Shown here: piece after piece, positions 1 to 8,308 of the stretch
Layout: each line of letters begins with the position of its first letter
Numbering within the stretch: position 1 is the stretch's first letter
Assembly (NCBI RefSeq): GCF_003688915.1
Contig: NZ_REFU01000001.1
Span: 2,418,001 to 2,482,000, forward strand
Source of the DNA: Rhodococcus sp. SBT000017
GTDB lineage: Bacteria > Actinomycetota > Actinomycetes > Mycobacteriales > Mycobacteriaceae
Direction: 5' to 3'
Length of the DNA: 64,000 nt
The notes under the pieces: generated by a model
Told to the model about the DNA's origin: nothing
The model's input: only the letters and a program-made list of their open reading frames with translations
Databases searched by the model: none
Translations under genes and position numbers: made by a program

Positions 1-240
1 CACCACGATCTCGGTGAGGCGCGGCGCGTCGCCGAACACCGCGGCGAGCACCTCGTTCGGCGGAATGTAGTAGTCGCCGGTACCGACCGCGACGACGGAG
101 ACCATCACCGTCACGAGAAGCAAGGCCGCGCAGACGCCCACTGTTCGGATGTCGATGCGGCCGTCCACTCGGTCCCGCACTCGCACGACCCACAGCCTTC
201 GGCCGAAATCGATGTCGCCGCCGCGTTGTTCACGGGTCAC
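1..240 (-). CDS. FecCD-family iron-siderophore ABC transporter permease (partial, N-terminal 80 residues)
   Basis: The reading frame runs off the left edge of the window, so only the first 80 residues are visible. The GTG start at 240 lies inside a GTGA overlap with the stop of the preceding permease gene, which indicates translational coupling. A charged N-terminal tail of about 30 residues is followed by a hydrophobic first membrane helix (about residues 33-53) and the segment YYIPPNEV, the position where FecCD permeases carry their conserved I-P/S-x-x-EV stretch. Together with the next gene it would form the two-subunit membrane channel of a ferric-siderophore importer. An ATPase gene is expected beyond the edge but is not seen. 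Confidence 0.85.
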   Translation of the reverse strand, partial: MTREQRGGDIDFGRRLWVVRVRDRVDGRIDIRTVGVCAALLLVTVMVSVVAVGTGDYYIPPNEVLAAVFGDAPRLTEIVV

Positions 241-1310
241 AGTCCGCTCGCCTTCTTCCGGCGAACCAGCACGATCAGCACCGGTGCGCCGACGAACGCG
301 GTGACGATACCGACCTGCAGCTCCCCCGGCCTGATCACGATGCGTCCGACCACATCGGAGAGCAGCAGCAAGCCCGGTGCCGCGAACACCGTGTAGATCA
401 GAATCCAACGCTGGTCCGGTCCGACGAACCACCGCACCATGTGCGGAATCATCAGTCCGACGAATCCGATGGGCCCGGCCGCCGCCGTCGCAGCGCCGGC
501 GAGCAGAGTCACTGCGACGACACCGACGATTCGCGTACGAATCACATTCGCCCCCAACGACTGGGCCAGATCGTCGCCGAGCGCAATCGCATTGAGGGGA
601 CGTGCGATCAGGGCAGCCAGGAAGACTCCGAGCGCGATGAACGGGGCGACCTCGGACGCGATGTCCAGACCTCGACCGGCCAACGACCCGGCTCCCCAGA
701 ACCGCATCCTGTCGAAGGCATCCGGATCGAGCAACAGCATGCCCGAGGTGACGCCGCCCAGTACCGCACCGAGCGCAATTCCGGACAGTGTCAAGCGAAT
801 CGGAGTAGCTCCTGCTCGCCCCAGCGACCCCAGTGCGTACACCACGATCGTGGCGACCACCGCCCCCGCGAACGCGAACCAGATGTAGGACCCGATGCCG
901 GTGACACCCAGCACGCCGACGGCGAACGCGACGAAGAACGCCGCCCCGGCATTGACGCCGAGAATTCCCGGGTCGGCCAGCGGATTTCGCGTCATCGCCT
1001 GAATCAGCGCACCGGCCACCCCGAGGGCAATCCCGACGAGCAACCCCAGAACCGTACGCGGGAGCCGCAGTTCGCGGACGATCACGGATTCGGTGGATCC
1101 GTCGGCGTGCAGCAGCCCGTGCCACACCTGACCGATCGGGATGTACTCGGTGCCCACCGAAATGCTCACCAGGCACAGCACTGCCAGAACACCGACGACG
1201 ACGAACAACCCCCCGGCGCGACGCGCATCGGTGCGAGCGAGACCACCGGCGAGAGCCGGAACATCTCGCTGTTCCGGCTCGTCGCCCACGCTCGTCCTCA
1301 CCCGATTCAC
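237..1310 (-). CDS. FecCD-family iron-siderophore ABC transporter permease
   Basis: This 357-residue polytopic protein has the usual FecCD length and about nine or ten hydrophobic helices after a 35-residue soluble N-terminus. Family hallmarks are visible: LRLPRTVLGLLVGIALG followed by NPLADPGILGVNAGA in the first third, and GPIGFVGLMIPHMVR at about residues 279-293, the region that contacts the ATPase. It should move a ferric-siderophore complex across the cytoplasmic membrane with the partial permease downstream and the lipoprotein at 2925. Its ATG overlaps the stop of the monooxygenase gene by 4 nt and its stop overlaps the next permease start, so the three genes look like one coupled operon under the iron box at 2797-2815. 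Confidence 0.93.
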   Translation of the reverse strand: MNRVRTSVGDEPEQRDVPALAGGLARTDARRAGGLFVVVGVLAVLCLVSISVGTEYIPIGQVWHGLLHADGSTESVIVRELRLPRTVLGLLVGIALGVAGALIQAMTRNPLADPGILGVNAGAAFFVAFAVGVLGVTGIGSYIWFAFAGAVVATIVVYALGSLGRAGATPIRLTLSGIALGAVLGGVTSGMLLLDPDAFDRMRFWGAGSLAGRGLDIASEVAPFIALGVFLAALIARPLNAIALGDDLAQSLGANVIRTRIVGVVAVTLLAGAATAAAGPIGFVGLMIPHMVRWFVGPDQRWILIYTVFAAPGLLLLSDVVGRIVIRPGELQVGIVTAFVGAPVLIVLVRRKKASGL

Positions 1311-2578
1311 ACCACCGATCGCACCCTCGCGCTCACAGCGGACTTCACGATCTCACCGCTGCGGACAGCGATGTTGGACAGCAACGACGAGGTCAGACCG
1401 TGCGTGTGCTCGGTGCCGCCCTGCAGGTAGATCGAACCCGCACTCTGTTCACGCGTCACGAGTCGGTAGTCACGTGTCACGCGAGGACCGCGAGAGTCGT
1501 ATTCGACGGCGTCGAACAGCGGACCGAGGATCTCGGGTAGATCGAGGGACGTGAAGCCGGTGGCATAGACGACAGCGTCGCACAGTATGTCCTCGGCCAG
1601 CCCCGTCGGGCCGTGCTCGACGGAGGCACGCACGCCCGACGGCTCCTCGGTGGCCCCGATCAACCGGGATGCTCCGTGCACGAACAACCGGCGCTGCCCG
1701 CTGACTCGCTCGGCGTACTCGCGCGCGTACAACTCCTCGATCAGAGGCAGGTCGACGGCGGAGTAGTTGGTGCCGCGGTGATACTGCAACAGCTGCTCGC
1801 GCAGCGTGTGCGAGGACGAATAGAAGTCGTCGACGGCCGTCGGATCGAAGATGCGATTGGCATAGGGGCTGTCGTCGGCCGGGCTGTACCCGTACTTGCG
1901 CAGCACCGCGTGCACCGACGCGTCGCTGTACGTCGAGTGCAGGTAGTCCACCACCTCGGCGGCGCTCTGCCCGGCACCGACCACGACGAACGTGCGATGC
2001 GTCCGCGACGGCAACCGATCGAGATGGCCGAGAAGATCGTGATTGTGGAACTGCCGCGTCGACGCCGTGACCCCGTCGGGCAGGGTGGCGGTCAGTCCTC
2101 CGGCGAGCACGATGTTGCGCCCTCGCACGGTCCCGGTTCGCCGGCCCTCGGTTCGAACGCCGTAGCCGTCGCCGGTGTCGACGACGTCCACCGCCCGGGT
2201 GCCGTAGTGCACCGTCGCGTCGACTTTTCCGGCGGCCCACGCCAGATAGTCGTGGAACTCGAGCCTGCTCGGGAAGAACGTCTGCAGGTTGATGAAGTGA
2301 TTGAGCCGACCCTGCTCCGACAGGTATGCCAGAAAGGTGTACTCACTGCTGGCATTGCGCTGAGTCGCCAGGTCCTTGAGGAACGAGATCTGCATCGACG
2401 TCCCGGGCAACAACATGCCGGGATGCCAGGCGAACTCGTCCTTGGACTCGACGAAGCAGGCCGTCAATCGCTCTGTGGGAGAGCAGTTTCGGTTGTGCTC
2501 CTCGATCGCGATGGCCAGTCCCAGATTGGACGGCCCGAATCCGACTCCGACGATGTCGTAGTTGTCGTCCGAGGTCAT
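1307..2578 (-). CDS. L-lysine N6 / L-ornithine N5 monooxygenase (siderophore biosynthesis)
   Basis: The 423-residue protein belongs to the IucD/PvdA/SidA flavin monooxygenases that N-hydroxylate lysine or ornithine to make hydroxamate siderophores. Seen directly: the FAD-binding GVGFGPSNLG at residues 11-20, the WHPGMLLPGT-MQISFLKDL block near 51-70, an NADPH-binding GAGQSAAE at about 201-208, ATGF near 339-342 and a C-terminal GTEHTHGLT. Substrate choice between lysine and ornithine cannot be decided from sequence. The ATG at 2578 has a purine-rich GGGGGCGAG just upstream and overlaps the stop of a 35-codon ORF. Genes for the rest of the siderophore pathway are not in the window. The upstream IdeR-type box predicts induction under iron starvation. 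Confidence 0.93.
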   Translation of the reverse strand: MTSDDNYDIVGVGFGPSNLGLAIAIEEHNRNCSPTERLTACFVESKDEFAWHPGMLLPGTSMQISFLKDLATQRNASSEYTFLAYLSEQGRLNHFINLQTFFPSRLEFHDYLAWAAGKVDATVHYGTRAVDVVDTGDGYGVRTEGRRTGTVRGRNIVLAGGLTATLPDGVTASTRQFHNHDLLGHLDRLPSRTHRTFVVVGAGQSAAEVVDYLHSTYSDASVHAVLRKYGYSPADDSPYANRIFDPTAVDDFYSSSHTLREQLLQYHRGTNYSAVDLPLIEELYAREYAERVSGQRRLFVHGASRLIGATEEPSGVRASVEHGPTGLAEDILCDAVVYATGFTSLDLPEILGPLFDAVEYDSRGPRVTRDYRLVTREQSAGSIYLQGGTEHTHGLTSSLLSNIAVRSGEIVKSAVSARVRSVV

Positions 2579-2682
2579 CGAACGCTCGCCCCCGGCAACC
2601 GATCGGTGGAGCCGAGGTTGTGCAGTTCGGCATGGACGAGACCTGCACGGTGGATCGTTCCACCCAGCTTGGTGCGATGCAT
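2575..2682 (-). CDS. possible 35-residue leader ORF coupled to the siderophore monooxygenase
   Basis: A short ORF starts at the ATG at 2682 and its TGA overlaps the monooxygenase ATG by 4 nt (ATGA). A good ribosome-binding sequence, GAAGGAAG, lies about 8 nt upstream of the start. The peptide begins MHRTKLGGTIHRAGLVH and resembles no family I know. It sits between the iron box and the monooxygenase, so it could be a translated leader that feeds ribosomes into the monooxygenase gene. Conservation across related genomes has not been checked, and an ORF this short can arise by chance. Confidence 0.4.
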   Translation of the reverse strand: MHRTKLGGTIHRAGLVHAELHNLGSTDRLPGASVR

Positions 2683-2796
2683 CAGGCGTCTTCCTTCTTC
2701 TTGCGGACGAGATACGGGACGCCGGCGAGGGGCCGTCGATGGCCGTCTCGGCACTGCCCTTCGCCGTGGCTCGATGCCACGGGCAACGCTACGCGC

Positions 2797-2815
2797 CTAC
2801 GGTAGGCTAACCTAA
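2797..2815. promoter_or_regulatory. IdeR/DtxR-type iron box
   Basis: The 19 bases match the consensus TTAGGTTAGGCTAACCTAA at 16 positions, with an intact right half GGCTAACCTAA. The box lies about 110 bp from the start of the siderophore-binding lipoprotein (plus strand) and about 115 bp from the leader ORF (minus strand). One repressor site therefore could control both divergent transcripts. IdeR-family proteins with Fe2+ repress such promoters when iron is sufficient. Confidence 0.85.
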
Positions 2816-2924
2816 CATTTCCTCGGGTACAACGGCTCCGTCGTCCACCGGGTGGGCCCGGCAAGGTCCGTGGCTCTCGACTTCCTCGGTTCCACCGTCC
2901 ATCGTCGAACACGAAAGTGAGCGC

Positions 2925-4040
2925 ATGTCCCCACGAAGAAACCGCACCGTACGGCGATACAGAACCGCACCCCGCGCCCTCACCGGAGGCATCGTGGTTC
3001 TCGTGCTCGCCACTGCGGCAGCGTGCGGCAGCGGCACCACCGACGACGCCGGCACCCAGGTCGTCGACCTGAACGCGAACCCAGCCGCCTGCGGCGAGAA
3101 CGACCGCGTCGACACAGTCGACCGAGAATCAGGACCGTTCACGTACACCGACGGCCGGGGACGGACCATCTCCCTCGATTCGCAACCGAACAGAATCATC
3201 GCCGACGAGGAATCGGCCGCAGCGCTGATGTCGTACGGAATCAAGCCCGTTGCCATCTGGTCGACGACTCCCATGGACAGCAGCCCGATTCTGAGCTGCT
3301 CCGATCTCACAGGCATCGAATCGGTCGGCGAAAGCTGGGGCACATTCGATTTCGAGAAGGCGGCAAGCCTCGACCCGGATCTCGTCATCGGCGAGTTCAA
3401 TCCGAGATTCGGGCAATTCGGAAAGCTGACCACCACGGCCGATTCGTCCAAGGCCGACACCATCGATCAGCTCGCTCCCACCCTGGGAGTCACCTTGGAT
3501 ACGACATCGACGGCCAAGACGATCGAGAACTATGCCGGTCTTGCGTCATCACTCGGAGTCGACCTCGACACCCCGCAACTGGCAGACATCAAAGCCGACT
3601 ACGACGCCGCCGTCGCGAATTTCGAGAAGGTTGCCTCCGAACGCCAGGACCTCATCGGCGTGGGAGTCTGGCCCCTCGACGTCGCCTACGTACTCGATCC
3701 GTCGGCCGACCCAGACTTCAGCGACTACCAGCGCTGGGGACTGAAGATGTACACCCCCGACGGTACCGATGACGGGTACTGGAAGAAGGTGTCGTGGGAG
3801 AACGTGTCGACCGTCGACGCCGATGTCGCATTCGTCTATCACGACGTCGCCAACGCCGCCGACGTCGAGCTTGCAGACATTCCCAGCCGCTACCCCGGCT
3901 TCGACGCCATTGCCGCCGTCGACAACCAACAGATGGTGCTGTGGGACTACGGTGCCAACAAGAGCTACAGCCGCTACACCAAGACCATCGACATCTACGC
4001 CGACGCTCTGTCCAAGGCGAAGAAGGTCACGACCGAGTGA
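2925..4040 (+). CDS. ferric-siderophore ABC transporter substrate-binding lipoprotein
   Basis: The 371-residue protein has a basic N-terminus, a hydrophobic signal segment and a lipidation cysteine at residue 34 (LATAAAC), so it should be anchored to the outer face of the membrane. The mature part contains the class III binding-protein pattern: a NRIIADEESAAALMSYGIKPVAI segment in the N-lobe, DLVIGEFNPRF in the second block, then a long linker helix and a C-lobe ending in a short basic tail. It would deliver ferric siderophore to the divergent FecCD permeases. The ATG at 2925 is preceded by a GTGAG-type ribosome site. Its 3' end overlaps the convergent HIT gene by 14 nt. Confidence 0.92.
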   Translation: MSPRRNRTVRRYRTAPRALTGGIVVLVLATAAACGSGTTDDAGTQVVDLNANPAACGENDRVDTVDRESGPFTYTDGRGRTISLDSQPNRIIADEESAAALMSYGIKPVAIWSTTPMDSSPILSCSDLTGIESVGESWGTFDFEKAASLDPDLVIGEFNPRFGQFGKLTTTADSSKADTIDQLAPTLGVTLDTTSTAKTIENYAGLASSLGVDLDTPQLADIKADYDAAVANFEKVASERQDLIGVGVWPLDVAYVLDPSADPDFSDYQRWGLKMYTPDGTDDGYWKKVSWENVSTVDADVAFVYHDVANAADVELADIPSRYPGFDAIAAVDNQQMVLWDYGANKSYSRYTKTIDIYADALSKAKKVTTE

Positions 4041-4452
4041 GAGCCGCTGCGATCTCCCCGGCCTGCCGGTCCAGTTCGGATCGCTGCGGCGACGACGGCC
4101 GAGCCTGCAACCCGAAGCCGTCGCCGATCATCCGGGGGATGACGTGCAGATGCACGTGGAAGATTTCCTGACCGGCCACCGTGCCGTCGGCGAGAAAGAA
4201 GTTGACGCCGGCGACACGCGGATTGCTCGCTCGCACAGCGGCGGCCACCTTCTGCCCCACCACGAACAGATGCGCCCCGATCTCGGGTGGCAACTCCGCC
4301 AGAGTCCGGAACTGCTCTCTGGGCACCACCAACACATGACCGCTGGTGAGCGGCCTGATGTCCATGAACGCAATCGCTGTCTCGTCCTCGTGGACGCGAG
4401 AAGCCTCGGCCGTCCCGGCAATGATCTCGGCGAAAATAGTGTAGGGGTTCAC
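4027..4452 (-). CDS. HIT-family nucleotide-binding protein
   Basis: This 141-residue protein has the histidine-triad signature HVHLHV at residues 99-104 and the typical early block TAIAFMDIRPLTSGHVLVVP. HIT proteins hydrolyse or transfer nucleoside monophosphates from small conjugates such as adenosine phosphoramidates; the substrate here is unknown. It is a stand-alone gene, convergent with the lipoprotein gene and divergent from the HAD phosphatase. A second HIT protein is encoded at 15424-15849; the two are clearly different branches. Confidence 0.93.
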   Translation of the reverse strand: MNPYTIFAEIIAGTAEASRVHEDETAIAFMDIRPLTSGHVLVVPREQFRTLAELPPEIGAHLFVVGQKVAAAVRASNPRVAGVNFFLADGTVAGQEIFHVHLHVIPRMIGDGFGLQARPSSPQRSELDRQAGEIAAALTRS

Positions 4453-4520
4453 AGTCTCCGAGCGTAGGCGCTCGGTGCACTGACGCTGCGGGGCCCGGAG
4501 CCGGAGACTACTGTTTGCCG

Positions 4521-5312
4521 ATGAGCATCGGCGGGGTTCTCTTCGACATCGACGGCGTCCTTGTCACGTCGTGGCAGGCGGTGCCAGGGGCAGCAGACAC
4601 TCTGAAGTACCTGGACAGCAAGGACATTGCTCGCGCGTTCCTGACCAATACGACGTCGAAGACGCGTGAGCAGATCGCTACGGCACTGCGCGACGTGGGG
4701 CTGGACGTGCACTCGGACGAGATCGTCACGGCCGCGTCACTCACCGCGGACCATCTGCGTGAGAACTATCCGGATGCGCGAGTGGTACTGATCAACAACG
4801 GTGAGATCGCAGGCGACATGCCGGGAATCGAATTCGTCGACGAGACGTCCGAGGATCCCGATGTCGTGGTCGTCGGCGGTGCAGGCCCGGAGTTCACGCA
4901 CGAGCGCCTCAGTCGCGTCTACGACTGGCTGTGCCGGGGCATACCCGTCGTCGCGATGCATCGATCGCTGATGTGGAGCACCGGGGCCGGACTACGCATC
5001 GACACCGGCATGTACCTCGGCGGCATGGAGCAGGCGTCGGGACACACCGCGAAGGCCATCGGAAAGCCGGCTCCGCTGGGATTCCGGACGGCGTCCGAGC
5101 GGATGGGCGTCGACCCGGACGACGTCGTGATGGTCGGTGACGATCTCGACAACGACGTCCTGGCCGCCCAGGTCGTCGGAATGACGGGAGTGCTCGTGCG
5201 CACCGGGAAGTTCCGCCAGGACGTGCTCGATCGACGCATCACCGACGAGTTCGCGATGGAACCCGACCACGTGATCGACTCGGTGGCCGACCTCCCCGAC
5301 GTCCTCTCCTGA
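4521..5312 (+). CDS. HAD-superfamily phosphatase, NagD-like
   Basis: The protein shows the HAD motif I as LFDIDGVL (D9 and D11 from the chosen ATG), a FLTNTTSKTREQI motif II region, a conserved lysine in AKAIGKPAPLGF and motif IV as VGDDLDNDV. The cap arrangement with the LTNN-like block and C-terminal catalytic half matches the NagD / 4-nitrophenylphosphatase type of about 260 residues. The substrate is probably a small phosphorylated metabolite, not identifiable here. An in-frame TTG two codons upstream (4515) is closer to the GGAG at about 4502 and is an alternative start; I prefer the ATG at 4521. Confidence 0.88.
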   Translation: MSIGGVLFDIDGVLVTSWQAVPGAADTLKYLDSKDIARAFLTNTTSKTREQIATALRDVGLDVHSDEIVTAASLTADHLRENYPDARVVLINNGEIAGDMPGIEFVDETSEDPDVVVVGGAGPEFTHERLSRVYDWLCRGIPVVAMHRSLMWSTGAGLRIDTGMYLGGMEQASGHTAKAIGKPAPLGFRTASERMGVDPDDVVMVGDDLDNDVLAAQVVGMTGVLVRTGKFRQDVLDRRITDEFAMEPDHVIDSVADLPDVLS

Positions 5313-6731
5313 CTACAGAATCGGCGACGGCGTGTACGACGCCCCGGCCGGGAATTTCGCGATCAGTCGCTCCACTGCCGAAACGACGGCAGCGACCTGA
5401 GCGTCGGCCGCCCCGGTGAATGCCGTCTTGTCGGCCAGTGCAGCATCGAGGGCAGCCCGATCGAGGGGCAGGCGATCGTCGGCGGCCAGACGGTCGACCA
5501 GGTCCGGTTCCAGTCCCTGCTCACGCATGGCCAATGCGACGGCGACGGCGTGTTCCTTGATCGCCTCGTGTGCGGTTTCGCGTCCGACGCCCGCGCGCAC
5601 GGCAGCCATCAGCACCTTGGTCGTCGCGAGGAACGGCAGGTAGCGGTCGAGTTCCTTCGCGATGACGGCCGGGTACGCGCCGAATTCGTCGAGAACCGTC
5701 AGGAAGGTCTCGATGAGTCCGTCGATGGCGAAGAAGGCGTCGGGCAGCGCCACGCGGCGCACGACGGAGCAGAAGACGTCGCCCTCGTTCCACTGCGCTC
5801 CGGCGAGCTCGGCGGCCATCGAGCCGTAGCCGCGCAGCACCACCTGCAGGCCGTTGACACGTTCGCACGAGCGGGTGTTCATCTTGTGCGGCATCGCCGA
5901 CGAGCCGACCTGGCCGGCTTGGAAGCCCTCGGTGACGAGTTCATGGCCGGCCATCAGGCGAACGGTGTGCGCGAACGAGGACGGTCCGGCACCGACCTGG
6001 ACCAGCGCGGAGACGACCTCGTGGTCGAGCGATCGGGGGTACACCTGGCCGACGCTGGTCATGGTGTGCCGGAAGCCGAGGTGATCGGCGACGATGCGCT
6101 CGAGCGCGACGAGTTTGGCGGAGTCGCCGCCGAACAGGTCGAGCATGTCCTGAGAAGTGCCCATCGGGCCCTTGATTCCGCGCAACGGGTAGCGCGCGAT
6201 CAGTTCCTGCACCCTCGACAGAGCCAACAGCAGCTCGTCTGCGGCAGACGCGAAACGCTTGCCCAGCGTGGTGGCCTGAGCTGCGACGTTGTGACTGCGG
6301 CCGGCCATCACCAGCGAGGAGTACTCGGCGGCGCGCTCGGCCAACCGCTTCGCGACGGCGACGCCGTGCGCGTGGACGTGTTCGAGTGAGCGCAGAATCT
6401 GCAGCTGCTCGACGTTCTCGGTGAGGTCGCGGCTGGTGAGCCCCTTGTGGATGTGCTCGTGGCCGGCGAGGGCGTTGAACTCCTCGATGCGCGCCTTGAC
6501 GTCGTGGCGGGTGACGCGCTCACGCTCGGCGATCGACGCGAGGTCGACCTGGTCGACGACGGCTTCGTAATCGGCGATGGCAGCGTTGGGGACGTCGACT
6601 CCGAGGGAGGACTGCGCGCGCAACACGGCGATCCACAGTTGACGTTCGAGGGCGATCTTGTGCTCCGGAGACCACAGCTCCACCAGTTCGGGACTCGCGT
6701 AACGGGTGGCCAGGACATTCGGGATGCTCAC
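5313..6731 (-). CDS. purB: adenylosuccinate lyase
   Basis: This fumarase/aspartase-superfamily lyase of about 472 residues cleaves SAICAR and adenylosuccinate in purine synthesis. The signature loop GSSAMPHKMN is at residues 276-285, and the catalytic histidine regions appear as HEHIHKGLTSRDLTEN (from residue 91) and GRSHNVAAQ. I chose the GTG at 6731, giving the N-terminus SIPNVLATRYASPELVELWS that is typical of actinobacterial PurB; the frame is open further upstream and an ATG at 6737 is also possible. It is transcribed convergently with the HAD gene. purD lies on the same strand about 4 kb away, separated by unrelated genes. Confidence 0.95.
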   Translation of the reverse strand: MSIPNVLATRYASPELVELWSPEHKIALERQLWIAVLRAQSSLGVDVPNAAIADYEAVVDQVDLASIAERERVTRHDVKARIEEFNALAGHEHIHKGLTSRDLTENVEQLQILRSLEHVHAHGVAVAKRLAERAAEYSSLVMAGRSHNVAAQATTLGKRFASAADELLLALSRVQELIARYPLRGIKGPMGTSQDMLDLFGGDSAKLVALERIVADHLGFRHTMTSVGQVYPRSLDHEVVSALVQVGAGPSSFAHTVRLMAGHELVTEGFQAGQVGSSAMPHKMNTRSCERVNGLQVVLRGYGSMAAELAGAQWNEGDVFCSVVRRVALPDAFFAIDGLIETFLTVLDEFGAYPAVIAKELDRYLPFLATTKVLMAAVRAGVGRETAHEAIKEHAVAVALAMREQGLEPDLVDRLAADDRLPLDRAALDAALADKTAFTGAADAQVAAVVSAVERLIAKFPAGASYTPSPIL

Positions 6732-6862
6732 GAGCATCCAGCTTACGTGGCGCAGTTGTCGGTCTCGGATGAGGTCGGACTCGAATTCGGCCGTCGGACC
6801 GAGCATCGAGACTATCGCCGCGGCGCGGAATAACCGCAGCGCATTTCGATGTTGGAGCCGCC

Positions 6863-7513
6863 GTGAGCCGAACAGTGAAGGTCGACATCTGGTCCGACAT
6901 CGCGTGCCCGTGGTGCTTCGTCGGTAAGCGCCGTTTCGAGGCAGGCGCTGCGGAGTTCACCGCCGGAGGCGGGACGCTCGAGGTGGAGTTCCACTCGTTC
7001 GAGCTGGCACCCGACACACCGGTCGACTTCGACGGCAGCGAGGTCGATTTTCTCGTCTCCCACAAAGGCATGCCGGCCGACCAGGTCACGCAGCTGTTGG
7101 GGCAGATGACCGAGCTGGCCGCAGGCGAGGGGCTCGCGTACGACTTCGACGCCTTGCAGCACACCAACACCGTCAAAGCGCACGAACTCCTGCACTTCGC
7201 CAAGTCGAAGGGCAAGCAGGGCGAGATGAAGGAACGTCTTCTGGCGGCCTACTTCGAGGAGGGCCGCCACGTCGGCCGCACCGAGGACCTCGCCGACCTG
7301 GCCGCGGAGGTCGGCCTCGACCGTGAAGAGGCGGCCCGGGCGCTGAAGTCCGAGGAGTTCCTGCCGGCAGTGCGCGCGGACAAGGAGCAGGCCATCGCCT
7401 ACGGGATCAGCGGTGTGCCGTTCTTCGTGATCGACGGACGGCTCGGTGTGTCGGGCGCGCAGGCCCCGTCGGTGTTCGCCGACGTCCTGCAGAAGGCCGC
7501 TACCGGCTCATGA
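6863..7513 (+). CDS. DsbA-family (FrnE-like) thiol oxidoreductase
   Basis: The 216-residue thioredoxin-fold protein has the active-site CPWC at residues 15-18 inside VDIWSDIACPWCFVGK, the helical insertion typical of DsbA/FrnE proteins, and the cis-proline region as GISGVPFFVIDGRLGVSGAQ. It has no signal peptide, so it should act in the cytoplasm, as FrnE-type proteins do. A GTG start at 6863 follows a GGAG-containing stretch. The stop overlaps by 4 nt the start of a 35-residue ORF with two cysteines, suggesting a coupled pair. The natural substrate is unknown. Confidence 0.9.
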   Translation: MSRTVKVDIWSDIACPWCFVGKRRFEAGAAEFTAGGGTLEVEFHSFELAPDTPVDFDGSEVDFLVSHKGMPADQVTQLLGQMTELAAGEGLAYDFDALQHTNTVKAHELLHFAKSKGKQGEMKERLLAAYFEEGRHVGRTEDLADLAAEVGLDREEAARALKSEEFLPAVRADKEQAIAYGISGVPFFVIDGRLGVSGAQAPSVFADVLQKAATGS

Positions 7514-7617
7514 ACGGTCCTTTGGAGATCGTCGGCGACGACAACGGCCCCGTCTGCGAGGACGGTGTGTGCGAGGTGCCACAGATTCACGACGCAGACT
7601 CCGGCGAGACCGACTGA
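7510..7617 (+). CDS. small acidic Cys-pair peptide coupled to the DsbA-like gene
   Basis: The ATG at 7510 overlaps the TGA of the oxidoreductase gene (ATGA), and the ORF stops at 7617, giving 35 residues. The sequence is acidic and has one cysteine pair in the segment PVCEDGVCEVPQ. From memory, some related oxidoreductases in other actinomycetes end in a tail with a CGPDGC-like pair, so this ORF may be such a tail encoded separately, or a former tail detached by a frame change. It is too short for standard gene callers. Translation is inferred from the overlap, not shown. Confidence 0.55.
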   Translation: MNGPLEIVGDDNGPVCEDGVCEVPQIHDADSGETD

Positions 7618-7620
7618 CAG

Positions 7621-8259
7621 TCAATCGGCAGGCACCTGTTCCGCCGGTGCCACGATGTCGATGACGGCCAGGAGCATGCTTCGGGCCATGTGACGGGGGT
7701 CGGGGTCCACTTCGCTGAGCGCCCCGACGACGGCACCGTCGACCACTGCCACGAGCCGCCTGAGCTGCTCTTCCTGCACGGTTCGGCCCGATCTGCGCAG
7801 CACGTCGGTGAGCAGGTCGTCGATCTGGGCGCGCAGCCGCAGTTGCACCTCGCGCAGTTCGGGATGCCGTGCCGAGGCGATGAAGCGTTCGTATCTCGCG
7901 ATCAGCTGCTCGTGGCCGTCCTGTGGCCCGATGAGCAGGTCGACGATGAGATCGACCGTCGACTCCATTTCGTTCGAGCACTTGCCCTCGTCGTCGATGC
8001 GACCGCGCATGACGTCGATCTCGCGCGTCCCGACGACGTCGACCGCCGCGGCTACCAGGTCTCCGAGGGACTCGAAATAGTAGGTGGTCGACGCCAGCGG
8101 CAACCCGGCTCGTGCCGCCACCGATCGGTGCCGCACCGCGTCGAATCCGCCCTCGACGAGCAGGTCCGCAGCGGCCGACGCCAATGCCTGGCGGCGGCGC
8201 ACCCCCTTCGGAGTCGCACCCGACACCTTGTGCTGCGACTCGGTCGGACCTGCGGACAT
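7621..8259 (-). CDS. TetR-family transcriptional regulator
   Basis: The 212-residue protein has a TetR N-terminal DNA-binding domain at about residues 18-65: RRQALASAAADLLVEGG, then the helix-turn-helix VRHRSVAARAGLPLASTTYYF. The C-terminal helical ligand domain is not specific enough to name an inducer. It is convergent with the oxidoreductase and its small ORF, and its start lies 49 bp from the divergent threonine aldolase gene, which may be its target. Confidence 0.9.
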   Translation of the reverse strand: MSAGPTESQHKVSGATPKGVRRRQALASAAADLLVEGGFDAVRHRSVAARAGLPLASTTYYFESLGDLVAAAVDVVGTREIDVMRGRIDDEGKCSNEMESTVDLIVDLLIGPQDGHEQLIARYERFIASARHPELREVQLRLRAQIDDLLTDVLRRSGRTVQEEQLRRLVAVVDGAVVGALSEVDPDPRHMARSMLLAVIDIVAPAEQVPAD

Positions 8260-8308
8260 TCAAGTCATCGTGCCAGCTCGAGGCCGTTCGTCGGACTGCT
8301 TTCGCGCT

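Noticed and set aside
441..1430. Long plus-strand ORF (329 codons) opposite the FecCD and monooxygenase genes
   Set aside because: It is the antisense shadow of two well-supported genes, has biased Arg/Asp/Pro composition and no recognisable motif.
2682..2912. Minus-strand ORF running through the iron box into the leader ORF
   Set aside because: Its frame crosses the operator and promoter and its sequence is Arg-rich with no similarity; only the 35-codon ORF after it has a ribosome site.
5313..6806. PurB with 25 extra N-terminal residues
   Set aside because: Family N-terminus begins at SIPNVLATRYASP; the extension overlaps the promoter of the oxidoreductase gene.
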